From VXNF01 sp964291305 (lineage in GTDB: Bacteria > Actinomycetota > Acidimicrobiia > Acidimicrobiales > CATQHL01), in assembly GCA_964291305.2 (NCBI GenBank), contig OZ219783.1, positions 372,001 to 436,000 of the forward strand: 64,000 nucleotides of DNA. The letters are read 5' to 3'. How positions within the stretch are numbered: the first letter of the stretch is position 1; each line of letters begins with the position of its first letter. Shown piece by piece: positions 18,523-27,098 of this stretch. The notes beneath the pieces were generated by a model. That model did no database searches and was not told the origin of the DNA. It saw only the letters and a list, made by a program, of their open reading frames with translations. The position numbers and the translations under genes are program-made.

Positions 18523-18576
18523 TTGCCACACGGACCTTAAAACTATATAACGCCGCGGCACATCTGTCACTAACAG
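18523..18576 (+). promoter_or_regulatory. putative sigma70 promoter and operator of the BMP transporter operon
   Basis: TTGCCA at 18523-18528 and TATAAC at 18546-18551 are separated by 17 bp. Just downstream is a short inverted repeat, CTGT-CACTA-ACAG, at 18564-18576. The 9-mer AACTATATA overlapping the -10 region (18541-18549) also occurs at 17309-17317, on the other side of the gntR gene, so it may be part of a GntR operator. This rests on pattern only. Confidence 0.5.
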
Positions 18577-18596
18577 AGAGACAGAAGGGATCCAGA

Positions 18597-19486
18597 ATGA
18601 TCAGGAAACTCATCCAGCTGCTTGCGGTGCTGACCGTGTTCACGCTGTTCTCGGCGGCGTGCGGCAACGACGACGATTCGGGGCCGAGACGGCATATACG
18701 GAGATGACGCCGGTGAACGAGTTCGTCCCAGCCTTCGAGGACTTCGCATCCCAGGGCTACGACATCGTGATCGGTCAGGGTTTCGAGTTCGGTGAGATCG
18801 CCGAGGAAGTCGCCCCCGAGTTCCCCGACACCATCTTCCTGGTCACTAATCATCCCGAATTGTCGGGACCGAACATGCAAGGGCTCCAACCGGCTTCGCA
18901 GGACGCGGCCTACCTCGCCGGAATCGTCGCCGGAATGACCACCGAGAACAAGAAAATCGGCGGTATCGCCGGCTTTGCATTCCCAATTATCGTGGCGCAG
19001 ATGGAGGCGTTCGCCGCCGGTGCCCAGTCGGTCGATCCGGAGATCGAGGCCACCCTCACCTACATCGGAACCTTCGACGACGTGGAAGCCGGCAAGGAGA
19101 CCGCCCGAGCGATGATCTCCAGCGGTGTCGATGTCGTTTACCACATAGCCGACGCGGCCGGCCTCGGTGTGATCCAAGCCGCTCGGGAAGAAGGAGTGCT
19201 GGCGATCGGGTGGGGAGGCGACCAGACCGAGGTGGCCCCCGACACCCTGGTCACATCCCAAATCGTGGATCAGACCCTGCTGGTCGTCGAAGCGGTGCAA
19301 GCGGTGCACGACGGAACCTTCGACGGGCGGCAACGCTTCTTCAGCCTGACGTCTCCGGTTCTTGGCATCGCCCCGGTTCGAGTCGTCGGCAATGCCGCCG
19401 AGATCGAAGCCAGGGTCGCGGAGGTGGAGGCCGGGATCCTCGATGGCAGTGTGGAGGTTCCCTTCATCGTCGAACCTAGCCACTGA
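18597..19486 (+). pseudogene. BMP-family substrate-binding lipoprotein, internal deletion plus frameshift
   Basis: An ATG at 18597 after AAGGGA opens a clear lipoprotein signal (MIRKLIQLLAVLTVFTLFSAAC, Cys about residue 22). After the residues GNDDDSG the frame runs into TGA at about 18705. The rest of a BMP/Med binding protein continues in another frame from about 18680: ETAYTEM, then SQGYDIVIGQGFEFG and the whole C-terminal lobe to 19486. About 40-45 residues that normally follow the lipid anchor (first strand and the D-x-x-FN helix of the family) are missing at the join. BMP proteins bind purine nucleosides and related ligands. As read, the importer has no intact binding protein; real decay or an assembly error are both possible. 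Confidence 0.82.
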
Positions 19487-19500
19487 TTCCGGCCAGGAGC

Positions 19501-21078
19501 ATGCTGACGGTACCCGAGACGCGGCCCGCGTCCAGGTCCCGTCTGCTCTCGCTTCGTGACATCTGGAAGCGCTACGACTCCATCGTTGCGCTGAGAAGCG
19601 CCTCGCTCGAGGTGGAGCGAGGCGAGATCCATGCGCTCCTGGGGGAGAACGGTGCGGGCAAGACCACGTTGATGAACGTCCTCGACGGCATCACCCAGCC
19701 CGATTCGGGCTCGGTGACATGGGAAGGACATGAGGCGGACATCGACTCGCCGAGGACGGCGTCGGGTCTGGGAATAGGCATGGTCCATCAGCACGACCGC
19801 CTGGTGCCCACACTCACCGTATGGGAGAACTTCGCTCTGGCCGTCGGTACCTCGTTGTTGATCTCCAAGGAGAAGATCGCCGCCAGGATGTTTGAACTCA
19901 CGGCGCGATACGGAGGCGTGATCGATCCCGAGGCGATTGCCGACGATCTGTCGGTCGGCGAACGTCAGTGGGTGAGTCTGCTCCGGGCCCTGGCCGGCGA
20001 CGTCGCGCTGCTCGTTCTGGACGAACCGACCTCCACTTTGACCCCCTTCGAGCGGAATCGACTCTTCGCCGCGCTCCGGCAGTACCGGGCGGCGGGGTTG
20101 AGCGTGATCTTCATCACTCACAAGCTCGACGAGGTCTTCGCCCTCTGCGACCGAGTTACGGTCATGCGAGACGGCCGGATGGTGGACACCGTCGATGTGG
20201 CCGCGACCTCCCACGAGGAGTTGGTCCAATTGATGGTGGGGCGCGAGGTGAAGTCCGGGTTCGAACGCGAAGGCCGCCGAACCGGCCCGACCCTCCTTCG
20301 GGTCGACGCGCTGTCGGTAAGGGGTGCCCGACAGTCCGTCGACGACGTCAACCTACATATCAACGGGGGCGAGATCGTCGGCGTCGCCGGAGTTGACGGA
20401 AACGGGCAACGCGAACTAATCGAAGTGGTGTGCGGGGTTCGCGACTCGGACTCCGGGACGGTTTGGTTCGGTGATGACCGCCCGGGGTGGCACCACGGTC
20501 GATCCAAAAAAATAGCTCGCATACCCGAGGACCGCCACCGCCACGGCCTGGCTCTAGGGCTACCGCTGTGGGTGAACATCCACTTGGGTCGTCTGCGCCA
20601 CCGCGGGCTGGTTCGAGGCACCTTCCTGAACCGCCGCCGCGCTCGCACGGCGTCTCAGGCCTTGCTCGACGTATTTGAAATCCGCACCAGCGGACCTGAT
20701 CAACCCTCGGGCGAGCTTTCCGGAGGAAACCAGCAAAAGACCGTCCTGGCACGCGAACTGAGCGACGAACCGGACCTGGTCGTGGCCATGAATCCATGCC
20801 GGGGCCTGGATGTCGGGGCCACCCGGTTCGTCCTCGACCAACTCGTCTCGGTCCGCGCCCGGGGTGGTGGAGTGCTGTTCGTCTCCTACGATCTCGACGA
20901 GATTCTCTCCGTCTCCGACCGCGTTCTGGTCATGGCGTCGGGACGGATCACCGGCGAAGTGGCCCCCGGACCGGACGTGATCGAGGATATCGGGATGTTG
21001 ATGGGTGGGGTTGACATCAGCAGGAGTCTTCGTGAAAACGAGGCCGAACTCGCTGGGAATCGTCCTGTTGGGCAGTGA
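19501..21078 (+). CDS. BMP-type (nucleoside/sugar) ABC transporter ATP-binding protein, double ABC domain
   Basis: The product (525 residues) has two fused ABC domains, as in RbsA/NupO/YufO. Domain 1: Walker A GENGAGKTT, signature LSVGERQWV, Walker B LLVLDEPTSTL, H-loop THKLDEV. Domain 2: degenerate Walker A GVDGNGQRE, signature LSGGNQQKT, and an unusual Walker B region LVVAMNPCRGLD, where the catalytic glutamate is replaced, as is usual for the second half of this family. It begins with ATG after CAGGAG, 14 bp after the binding-protein remnant. The first permease gene overlaps its 3' end by 47 bp. Confidence 0.92.
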   Translation: MLTVPETRPASRSRLLSLRDIWKRYDSIVALRSASLEVERGEIHALLGENGAGKTTLMNVLDGITQPDSGSVTWEGHEADIDSPRTASGLGIGMVHQHDRLVPTLTVWENFALAVGTSLLISKEKIAARMFELTARYGGVIDPEAIADDLSVGERQWVSLLRALAGDVALLVLDEPTSTLTPFERNRLFAALRQYRAAGLSVIFITHKLDEVFALCDRVTVMRDGRMVDTVDVAATSHEELVQLMVGREVKSGFEREGRRTGPTLLRVDALSVRGARQSVDDVNLHINGGEIVGVAGVDGNGQRELIEVVCGVRDSDSGTVWFGDDRPGWHHGRSKKIARIPEDRHRHGLALGLPLWVNIHLGRLRHRGLVRGTFLNRRRARTASQALLDVFEIRTSGPDQPSGELSGGNQQKTVLARELSDEPDLVVAMNPCRGLDVGATRFVLDQLVSVRARGGGVLFVSYDLDEILSVSDRVLVMASGRITGEVAPGPDVIEDIGMLMGGVDISRSLRENEAELAGNRPVGQ

Positions 21079-21795
21079 GACGCTCGTGGTCGTTGCGGTA
21101 ATGGTCCTCGGGCTGCTGCTGTCCCTGGGATTTCTAGCGGTCACCGGGGCCGATCTGGGCGAAGCCATCCCGGCGTTGCTGAACGGCGCTTTCGGTGATG
21201 CTCGGGCGTTCGAGGAATCATTGAGCCAGACCATCCCGATCATGTTCGTCGGCCTGGGCATCACCATCGGGCTGAGAGCCGGTCTGTTCAACATTGGGGG
21301 CGAGGGCCAGCTTTATGTCGCCGCGCTGACCGCCACCGTCGTGTCCCAAGTTTTCGCGGTGGGCGTCTCGTTCTTGGCGGTTGCCATGATCCTGGTCGTC
21401 GGTATCGCTGCGGGCGGCTTCTGGGGGGCGGTCGTCGGGTGGATGCGGGCCTACCTGAACATGGACGAGGTGATCACCACCATCCTGTTGAACGGAATCG
21501 GCTATCTGTTGGCGAGTTGGGCCGTGCATGGACCCCTGCGGGACCGGGATGACGGCGGTTATCCCTGGTCGGCAACGCCCGGGCCGGAGGCGTGGTGCTG
21601 GCGGCATTGTTCTTCGGCGCCTTGACCGCGGGGGCCGCGTCCATGGAGCGCCTGGCCCAAGTTCCGGCCGCCACCAGCCTGGTGGCTCAGGCCATCATCG
21701 TGGCGCTGTTGGTTCTGGCCCGCTCCGAACGGCTCGGACGCTGGATTCGGACTCGACGGCAGCTCGGCGAAGTCCTCGATCGGCCGATCGCCTGA
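21032..21795 (+). pseudogene. BMP-type ABC transporter permease 1, internal deletion plus frameshift
   Basis: A GTG at 21032 after AGGAG begins a permease of the YufP/NupP type (TRPNSLGIVLLGSETLVVV, then IGGEGQLYVAAL and MDEVITTILLNGIGYLL). The conserved VHGPLRD at about 21520-21545 is followed at once, in a different frame, by the family's C-terminal segment (GVVLAALFFGALTAGA) that ends at 21795. Roughly 130 residues (several membrane helices) that normally separate these two motifs are missing. The remaining coding sequence shows no other damage, as in a recent deletion or a mis-joined assembly. Confidence 0.8.
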
Positions 21796-21796
21796 C

Positions 21797-22729
21797 ATGG
21801 ACACGCTCGTCGATCTGTTCGTCTCCACCGCGTTCATTGCCAGCGCGATGCGACTCGCGGTTCCGATCATCCTGGCCGCCGCCGGGGAAGTCGTCTCGGA
21901 GCGGGCCGGCATCCTGAACATCGGCCTGGAGGGCATGATGCTCATGGGAGCATTCACCGCAGTAGTAGCTGCCGACGCCACCGGGGATCCGTGGATCGGG
22001 GCGCTGGCCGGAACTCTGGGCGGAGCCCTGCTGGCCTCGATCCATGGGGTCATCGCCATCAATTGGGGAGGTAACCAGGTGGTCAGCGGCCTGGCGCTGA
22101 ACCTGGGAGCGCTCGGTCTGACTACCTATCTGTCCCGCAAGATCCTCGGTACCGAGCAGTCCGAGGTCGCCCACTTCGAGCCCATCGTCATCCCGTGGCT
22201 CTCGGACGTCCCCTTCTTCGGCCCGGTCCTGTTCGCCCAATCGCCGTTCTTCTACTTCGCACTGGCGGCGGCCGGGGTGCTGAGCCTGGTGTTGTTCCGC
22301 TCGCGCCCCGGTCTGGCCTGGAGAGCGGCCGGCGAGGATCCCGACGCTCTCAACAGCGTCGGCACATCGGTCCTGCGGACTCGGTGGACCGCCTTGTTGA
22401 TATGCGGAGTGATGGCCGGCCTCGGCGGAGCCTCCATCTCGCTCGCGCAGCTCTTCACCTTCATCGAGAACATGACCGGGGGCCGGGGCTTCATCGCCCT
22501 GGCCCTGGTGATCGTCACCCGATGGCGACCGACTTGGGCGGTGGGGATTGCTGTCCTCTTCGCCACCGCCGATGCTCTGGCACTGCGGATTCAGGCGCTC
22601 GATGTAGCCTCGGTGCCTTATCAGATCTCGCTCATGCTGCCGTTCGTGCTCACCCTGGTGGTCTATGGGTTCGCGGCCCGAGCCGGAAGGCCTCCGGCCG
22701 CCCTCGGCCGTCCGTGGCTCAAATCCTGA
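21797..22729 (+). CDS. BMP-type ABC transporter permease 2
   Basis: The product (310 residues) is an intact inner-membrane permease of the YufQ/NupQ type, with about eight to nine hydrophobic segments and the conserved LNIGLEGMMLMGAF near the start and VVSGLALNLGALGLTTYL in the middle. It would pair with permease 1 to form the channel of a nucleoside-type importer. The ATG begins 1 bp after the stop of the damaged permease 1 gene. Confidence 0.9.
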   Translation: MDTLVDLFVSTAFIASAMRLAVPIILAAAGEVVSERAGILNIGLEGMMLMGAFTAVVAADATGDPWIGALAGTLGGALLASIHGVIAINWGGNQVVSGLALNLGALGLTTYLSRKILGTEQSEVAHFEPIVIPWLSDVPFFGPVLFAQSPFFYFALAAAGVLSLVLFRSRPGLAWRAAGEDPDALNSVGTSVLRTRWTALLICGVMAGLGGASISLAQLFTFIENMTGGRGFIALALVIVTRWRPTWAVGIAVLFATADALALRIQALDVASVPYQISLMLPFVLTLVVYGFAARAGRPPAALGRPWLKS

Positions 22730-22741
22730 TCGGATCCCACC

Positions 22742-23779
22742 GTGCTGATCATTGCATCCGAGACCCACCGCCTCCACGACCCGGTCGAACCGCACATGTT
22801 CGGCGGGGTGCCTCTGCCCCCCAGGGAGAACGCGGCTCGGATCGATGCCATTCTCGATGGGTTGCAGGCCGGCGGCCCGGTCGACCGGCGCGAGCCCGCG
22901 GCATTCGACCCGACGCTGGCCGCTCGGATCCACACTCCTCGATACCTTGAGTTCCTTGAGACCGCCCACGCCCGCTGGCGGTCCATCACCGGTGCCGGCC
23001 GTCCCGGTGAGGCCCTACCGTTCGTACGCCCCATGCTCGGGGCAGGCTTCACCGTGCCCGACCACGTCCTGGCGCAAATGGGCCGATACTCGAACGACGC
23101 CGATCCGATCCTGGCCGGTACCTGGGAGGCGGCCAGCACCGCGGCGGCCGGCGCGGCGACCGGCGCTGATGCGGTTCTCTCCGGCGAGGTCGAGGCCGCC
23201 TATGCGCTCGTCCGGCCACCGGGCCATCACGCCGGTCCCGATAACTTCGGCGGCTACTGCTACCTGAACAACACCGCCATAGCCGCCGAGCTGGTGGCCC
23301 GCGAGGGCGCACGAGCTGCGGTCCTCGATGTCGACGCCCATGCCGGCAACGGTACCCAAACGGTGTTCTGGAACCGTCGTGATGTCCTCACGGTGTCGCT
23401 ACATGTCGATCCCGCGGTCGAATACCCCTACTTCCAGGGCCACGCCCACGAACGGGGCGGCGGTGAAGGCGAGGGTTTCAATCTCAACCTCCCCATGGAC
23501 CGGGGGACGGAATGGGCCCGGTACGAGCCCGTACTTCAAGAAGCCTGCCGGCAGGTCGTCAATTTCGGTCCGGACGTGGTGGTCGTCGCCCTCGGCGTCG
23601 ACACCGCCACCCAGGACGGAGTGCTCAACCTGGTGGGGGACGACTATCGCCGGATCGGTGCCTGCTTGGCGAAAGTCGGTCTGCCCGTCGTGATGATCCA
23701 GGAAGGCGGCTACGACCTCTCCGTGCTGGGACAGAACGTCGCCTCGGTGATCGAGGGGTTCGAACAGACCGTCCAATAG
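22742..23779 (+). CDS. histone-deacetylase-like amidohydrolase (acetylpolyamine amidohydrolase type)
   Basis: The product (345 residues) belongs to the arginase/deacetylase fold. RPPGHHAG holds the paired active-site histidines, DVDAHAGNGT the zinc-binding Asp-x-His, and LGVDTATQDG the second zinc aspartate region; EGGYD near the C-terminus is also conserved. The N-terminal ENAARIDAILDGL part resembles dimeric acetylpolyamine amidohydrolases, which remove acyl groups from amines. In this operon it may deacylate a nitrogenous substrate after import. The start is GTG 22742, 12 bp after permease 2. The stop lies inside a 45-bp tandem duplication. Confidence 0.85.
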   Translation: MLIIASETHRLHDPVEPHMFGGVPLPPRENAARIDAILDGLQAGGPVDRREPAAFDPTLAARIHTPRYLEFLETAHARWRSITGAGRPGEALPFVRPMLGAGFTVPDHVLAQMGRYSNDADPILAGTWEAASTAAAGAATGADAVLSGEVEAAYALVRPPGHHAGPDNFGGYCYLNNTAIAAELVAREGARAAVLDVDAHAGNGTQTVFWNRRDVLTVSLHVDPAVEYPYFQGHAHERGGGEGEGFNLNLPMDRGTEWARYEPVLQEACRQVVNFGPDVVVVALGVDTATQDGVLNLVGDDYRRIGACLAKVGLPVVMIQEGGYDLSVLGQNVASVIEGFEQTVQ

Positions 23780-23822
23780 AACGTCGCCTTGGTGATCGAG
23801 GGGTTCGAGCAAGCCGTCCAAC
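23733..23822. repeat. 45-bp tandem duplication across the stop codon of the amidohydrolase gene
   Basis: Two copies with a period of 45 bp start at 23733 (AGAACGTCGCCTCGG) and 23778 (AGAACGTCGCCTTGG), differing at a few bases. The unit is 15 codons long and stays in frame. The first copy begins with CAG (Gln) and the second with TAG (stop), so one C-to-T change explains the present end of the protein. Confidence 0.85.
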
Positions 23823-23850
23823 GCTCTGGGGCCAGGGGCGGGAATATTGG

Positions 23851-25212
23851 TTAGGCCAGGAGCGATAGAGCCCCGAGATCGGCTTGCGTAATGAGACGTC
23901 GGGAGAGTTCGCGGGAGCGGGCTATGACCTCGGCTTCTTCGACGTTTTGCACCGATCGGTCACGGACCGATCTCCGACCGGCCACCCAGACGTCCTTCAC
24001 GTCCCCGGGGCTCGCGCAATACGCCACCTTCTGGTAGGGGTCGTGAACGTTGGCCAGAGCGGCCGTCCCACCATCGAAGACAACGATGTCGGCCTGCTTG
24101 CCCGGTTGGAGCGATCCGATGATGCCGTCGAGATTCAGAGCGGCCGCGCCCTCGATGGTCGCCATGACGAACGCGTCGCGAGCACTGAGGGCGGTGGCTC
24201 GGAGCCGGTCCACTCGCTGGAGAAGAATCGCGGATTTGATGCTCTCGAGATAGTTCTGGCTGTCGTTGCTGGCCGCGCCGTCAACCCCGATCCCAACGAC
24301 GACGCCCGACCTCCGCAGCTCCGGAACCGGGCACACTCCCGACGCCAGAATCATGTTGGACACCGGATTGTGGGCAACCCCCACCCGGTTGCGGGCCAGG
24401 ACGTCACGGTCGGATTCGTCGACCCAGACGCAGTGCGCAGCCAAAGTCGGCGACTCGAAGGCACCGGCCCGCTCGCAGTATGCGATGGGGGTGACACCGT
24501 GGATATTGCGAATCTCCGTTACTTCCTCCCGCACCTCCTGGAGGTGTATGTGGACCCCGAAACCGCCGGTGGCTGCCAGTTCGGTGCTGCGGGCAAAAAG
24601 GGCGTCGCTTTGCGCCCCGAGTGCGGCGACGCCCACCCGGAATTGGCAAAGCCGGCTGGCCTGGGCCGCCTCGCGGAGGGCTTCGTGCTCGGCCATGGCC
24701 ATCGCGGTTGACGCCGGACCGAGGTCACCCGCACCGAAGGACACCACCCCCCGCAAACCGATCTCGTCGAGAGCCCGAACGACGCCGGGGGTGACCGGAC
24801 CGCTTACCGGCGCGCACACGAACATGTCGTTCGTCGTCGTGATGCCGCTGCGAATCATCTGGATTCCCGAGAGCAGCGTTCCCATGTAGGCCATCTCCTC
24901 GGTCAGGATGGGGTTGATGGCGTGAATGACCGCCTGAATCCATTCCCACAGCGTGAACTGCTCGGCGATTCCCGCCACCAGCGCCTCGGAGAAGTGACCG
25001 TGGGTGTTCACGAATCCAGGAGTGACGATGTCGAACGGCCCCCCGGTCACGGCGTCGTCGGGGAACTGCGCCCTTAAGTCGCCCCAATGCCCGACGGCAT
25101 CGATCACCGAACCAACGATCCGCACCGCCCCGTCCCCGATCTCGGGCGGATCACCCGATGTGAGCACGTGGGCCCCCCGGACGAGAGTGCCCGGAGTCTC
25201 CGAGCCCTTCAC
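23851..25212 (-). CDS. amidohydrolase / Atz-Trz-type deaminase
   Basis: The product (453 residues) is an amidohydrolase-superfamily enzyme of the subtype III (TrzN/AtzB/SAH deaminase/guanine deaminase) group. Metal and catalytic residues are visible: NTHGH (HxH), HIHLQE with the His-x-x-x-Glu pair, HCVWVDE, and the terminal GIGVDGAASND with the catalytic aspartate. Such enzymes remove an amino group or chloride from purines, pterins or triazines. It is the only minus-strand enzyme gene within the catabolic block. It starts with GTG in one of two duplicated leader copies (AGAGGGGACCG upstream). Confidence 0.88.
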   Translation of the reverse strand: MKGSETPGTLVRGAHVLTSGDPPEIGDGAVRIVGSVIDAVGHWGDLRAQFPDDAVTGGPFDIVTPGFVNTHGHFSEALVAGIAEQFTLWEWIQAVIHAINPILTEEMAYMGTLLSGIQMIRSGITTTNDMFVCAPVSGPVTPGVVRALDEIGLRGVVSFGAGDLGPASTAMAMAEHEALREAAQASRLCQFRVGVAALGAQSDALFARSTELAATGGFGVHIHLQEVREEVTEIRNIHGVTPIAYCERAGAFESPTLAAHCVWVDESDRDVLARNRVGVAHNPVSNMILASGVCPVPELRRSGVVVGIGVDGAASNDSQNYLESIKSAILLQRVDRLRATALSARDAFVMATIEGAAALNLDGIIGSLQPGKQADIVVFDGGTAALANVHDPYQKVAYCASPGDVKDVWVAGRRSVRDRSVQNVEEAEVIARSRELSRRLITQADLGALSLLA

Positions 25213-25317
25213 CGGTCCCCTCTGTTCGCCGGTGGTGCTCCTCCCGCGTCGCCCAGGCGCTGACCATCTCCGCCCAAACCTTCACCGATCCCCTCTGTTC
25301 GCCGGTGGTGCTCCTCC
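25206..25317. repeat. two 39-bp direct repeats over the start region of the deaminase gene
   Basis: Positions 25206-25244 and 25279-25317 are identical at 38 of 39 bases and lie 73 bp apart. On the minus strand each contains GGAGGAG, AGAGGGGA and a GTGAAGG start, so the ribosome-binding region and start codon are duplicated. The upstream copy is out of frame with the gene. Confidence 0.85.
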
Positions 25318-25403
25318 AACGGACAACCCCCTGAATTTCAGCCGTTCAATAGAGTCGCGAGCCGGCCCGAAAGCCGATCCGGAAGCTTGCGAGTATCGAG
25401 GAT

Positions 25404-25445
25404 ATCGAATAGTGTCACCCTGCAATCGAATAGTGTCACCCTGCA
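25404..25445. repeat. two perfect 21-bp tandem repeats upstream of the hydantoinase-like gene
   Basis: The 21-bp unit beginning ATCGAATAGTGTCACCCTGC occurs twice without a mismatch at 25404 and 25425. It ends 39 bp before the start of the next gene. It could be a paired operator site or a slippage product. Confidence 0.85.
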
Positions 25446-25484
25446 ACTAACAGATGACATAACAGCGACCCCCGGAGGCGCGCA

Positions 25485-27095
25485 ATGGGAGACGAACGAC
25501 TCGATCTGGCCGTGGTCAATGGAACCGTGGTGCTCGGCCATGGACGGTACCGGCTGGCCATCGGAGTGAAGGACGGCAAGGTGGCAGTTCTTGCCCCCGA
25601 GGAATTCCTCGCTCCGGCAAAGGAGACGATCGACGCCCGAGGCCACCAAGTTCTCCCCGGCGTCGTCGACAGCGAGGCTCACCCCGGCTGCTACGTCCCG
25701 TTCGAGTACGACATGACCACCGAGTCACGAGCCGCGGCCTGCGCCGGCGTGACCACATGGGGCATTCAAGCACCGACCACCCGGCTGGGAACCGAGCCGT
25801 TCCGCGAGGTGGTGTCGTCGGCCGACGTCGTCTCGTTCAACCAGTCCTTCCCCAGTGGGCGTGATGTGATCAACCGCGTCAGCCACGTGGACGCCTATCT
25901 CACCTACATGCTCGAAACCGACGAGCAGGCCCACGAGATCCCCCAGTACGCCGAGGAGCACGGGGTTACCTCCTACAAGCTCTACCTCCAGACCCGGGGC
26001 ATGAAGGGGATGGCCGACGACATCGACACCAACTGGCCGAGTCGCCGCGCCGGCCTCGGCACCGGCATCGACGACGGCACCGTCTTTTTGGTGATGGAGA
26101 ACGTCGCCTATCTGGGCGATCCCGGCATGGTCCATATCCACCCGGAGAACTGGGAGATCGGCCGGATATTCGAGGACCGACTTCGGGCGGCGGGCAGGAC
26201 CGACTTCGGTGCTTGGACCGACCGGAGCCCCGACTTCCTGGAGGCGCAGCACATCCGGGCCTACTCGTACCTGGCCTCGCAAACACCCGGACCGGTCCGT
26301 CTCTACCTCCAGCACTGCACCACCAAACTCTCCTTCGACGAGGTGGTCAAGGCACGCGCCGAGGGGCTCGAAGTGTTCGCCCAAACCGGCCCGGCCTGGC
26401 TGTGGGCGGAACCCGAGTACGGCTGGCGCATCAACGTCCCGCTGCGACGACGCGACAACATCGAGGCTCTATGGGTTGCGCTGGCCGAAGGCATCGTGGA
26501 CGTCGTCGGCTCCGACCACGTAGTCGGATGGGAACCCTCGTCGTACGAGGAGATGTACAACCCCAACATCTGGGATTGCCGCACCGGGTTCAGCCGGGTC
26601 GAGCTGTTCCTGCCCGTTCTGCTATCCGAAGGCGTCAATCAAGGACGCATCCCCCTCGAGCGGGTGGTTCAGGTGGCCTGCGAGAACCCGGCCCGAACGG
26701 CGGGGCTCTGGGGCACGAAGGGTTCGCTGTTCCCGGGCTTCGACGCCGACATGGTCATCGTCGATATAGGTCGCGAGGTCGTGGTCGGCAAGGAGCACAT
26801 CAACACCCGGTCGGGTTGGTCGATCATGGAGGGCCACGAGTTCACCGGTTGGCCGGTCAAGACGATCCTGCGCGGGCAGGTCACGGCCGAGTGGGCCGAC
26901 AACTCCTCGGGAATGCGGCCGGTGGGCGAGCCCCGGGGCCGGTACCTGCCCCGAACTCTGGGGGCCAGGAGTCCGAACCCCGAAATCACCAGCATGGCCC
27001 GCATCGCCAAGGGAAACCGCTGGCTGCGCGAAGACTGGACTCGTCCCGGCTTCTGCCCGGAAACGCTCAAGTACACCGGACCCCGGGAGGTCTAG
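25485..27095 (+). CDS. hydantoinase/dihydropyrimidinase-like amidohydrolase with altered metal motif
   Basis: The product (536 residues) follows the D-hydantoinase/allantoinase plan. VTSYKLYLQT carries the lysine that is normally carboxylated, MVHIHPENW and LYLQHCTT the next histidines, and VGSDHVVGW the catalytic aspartate. The usual N-terminal D-x-H-x-H is changed to DSEAH, so the first metal-binding histidine is Glu. It should open a cyclic ureide or amide ring and give an N-carbamoyl or open-chain amide, which the next gene could cleave. GGAGG lies 7 bases before the ATG. It is the first gene of an eight-gene plus-strand operon and is longer than typical relatives (about 460). Confidence 0.85.
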   Translation: MGDERLDLAVVNGTVVLGHGRYRLAIGVKDGKVAVLAPEEFLAPAKETIDARGHQVLPGVVDSEAHPGCYVPFEYDMTTESRAAACAGVTTWGIQAPTTRLGTEPFREVVSSADVVSFNQSFPSGRDVINRVSHVDAYLTYMLETDEQAHEIPQYAEEHGVTSYKLYLQTRGMKGMADDIDTNWPSRRAGLGTGIDDGTVFLVMENVAYLGDPGMVHIHPENWEIGRIFEDRLRAAGRTDFGAWTDRSPDFLEAQHIRAYSYLASQTPGPVRLYLQHCTTKLSFDEVVKARAEGLEVFAQTGPAWLWAEPEYGWRINVPLRRRDNIEALWVALAEGIVDVVGSDHVVGWEPSSYEEMYNPNIWDCRTGFSRVELFLPVLLSEGVNQGRIPLERVVQVACENPARTAGLWGTKGSLFPGFDADMVIVDIGREVVVGKEHINTRSGWSIMEGHEFTGWPVKTILRGQVTAEWADNSSGMRPVGEPRGRYLPRTLGARSPNPEITSMARIAKGNRWLREDWTRPGFCPETLKYTGPREV

Positions 27096-27098
27096 ACC

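Noticed and set aside
19270..20229. Antisense frame of 319 codons over the ABC ATPase
   Set aside because: The plus strand encodes an unmistakable double ABC protein; the antisense product is low-complexity.
21695..22969. Long antisense frame of 424 codons over permease 2 and the deacetylase-like gene
   Set aside because: It is Gly/Arg/Gln-rich, shows no domain, and both genes on the plus strand are clear family members. High GC keeps antisense frames open.
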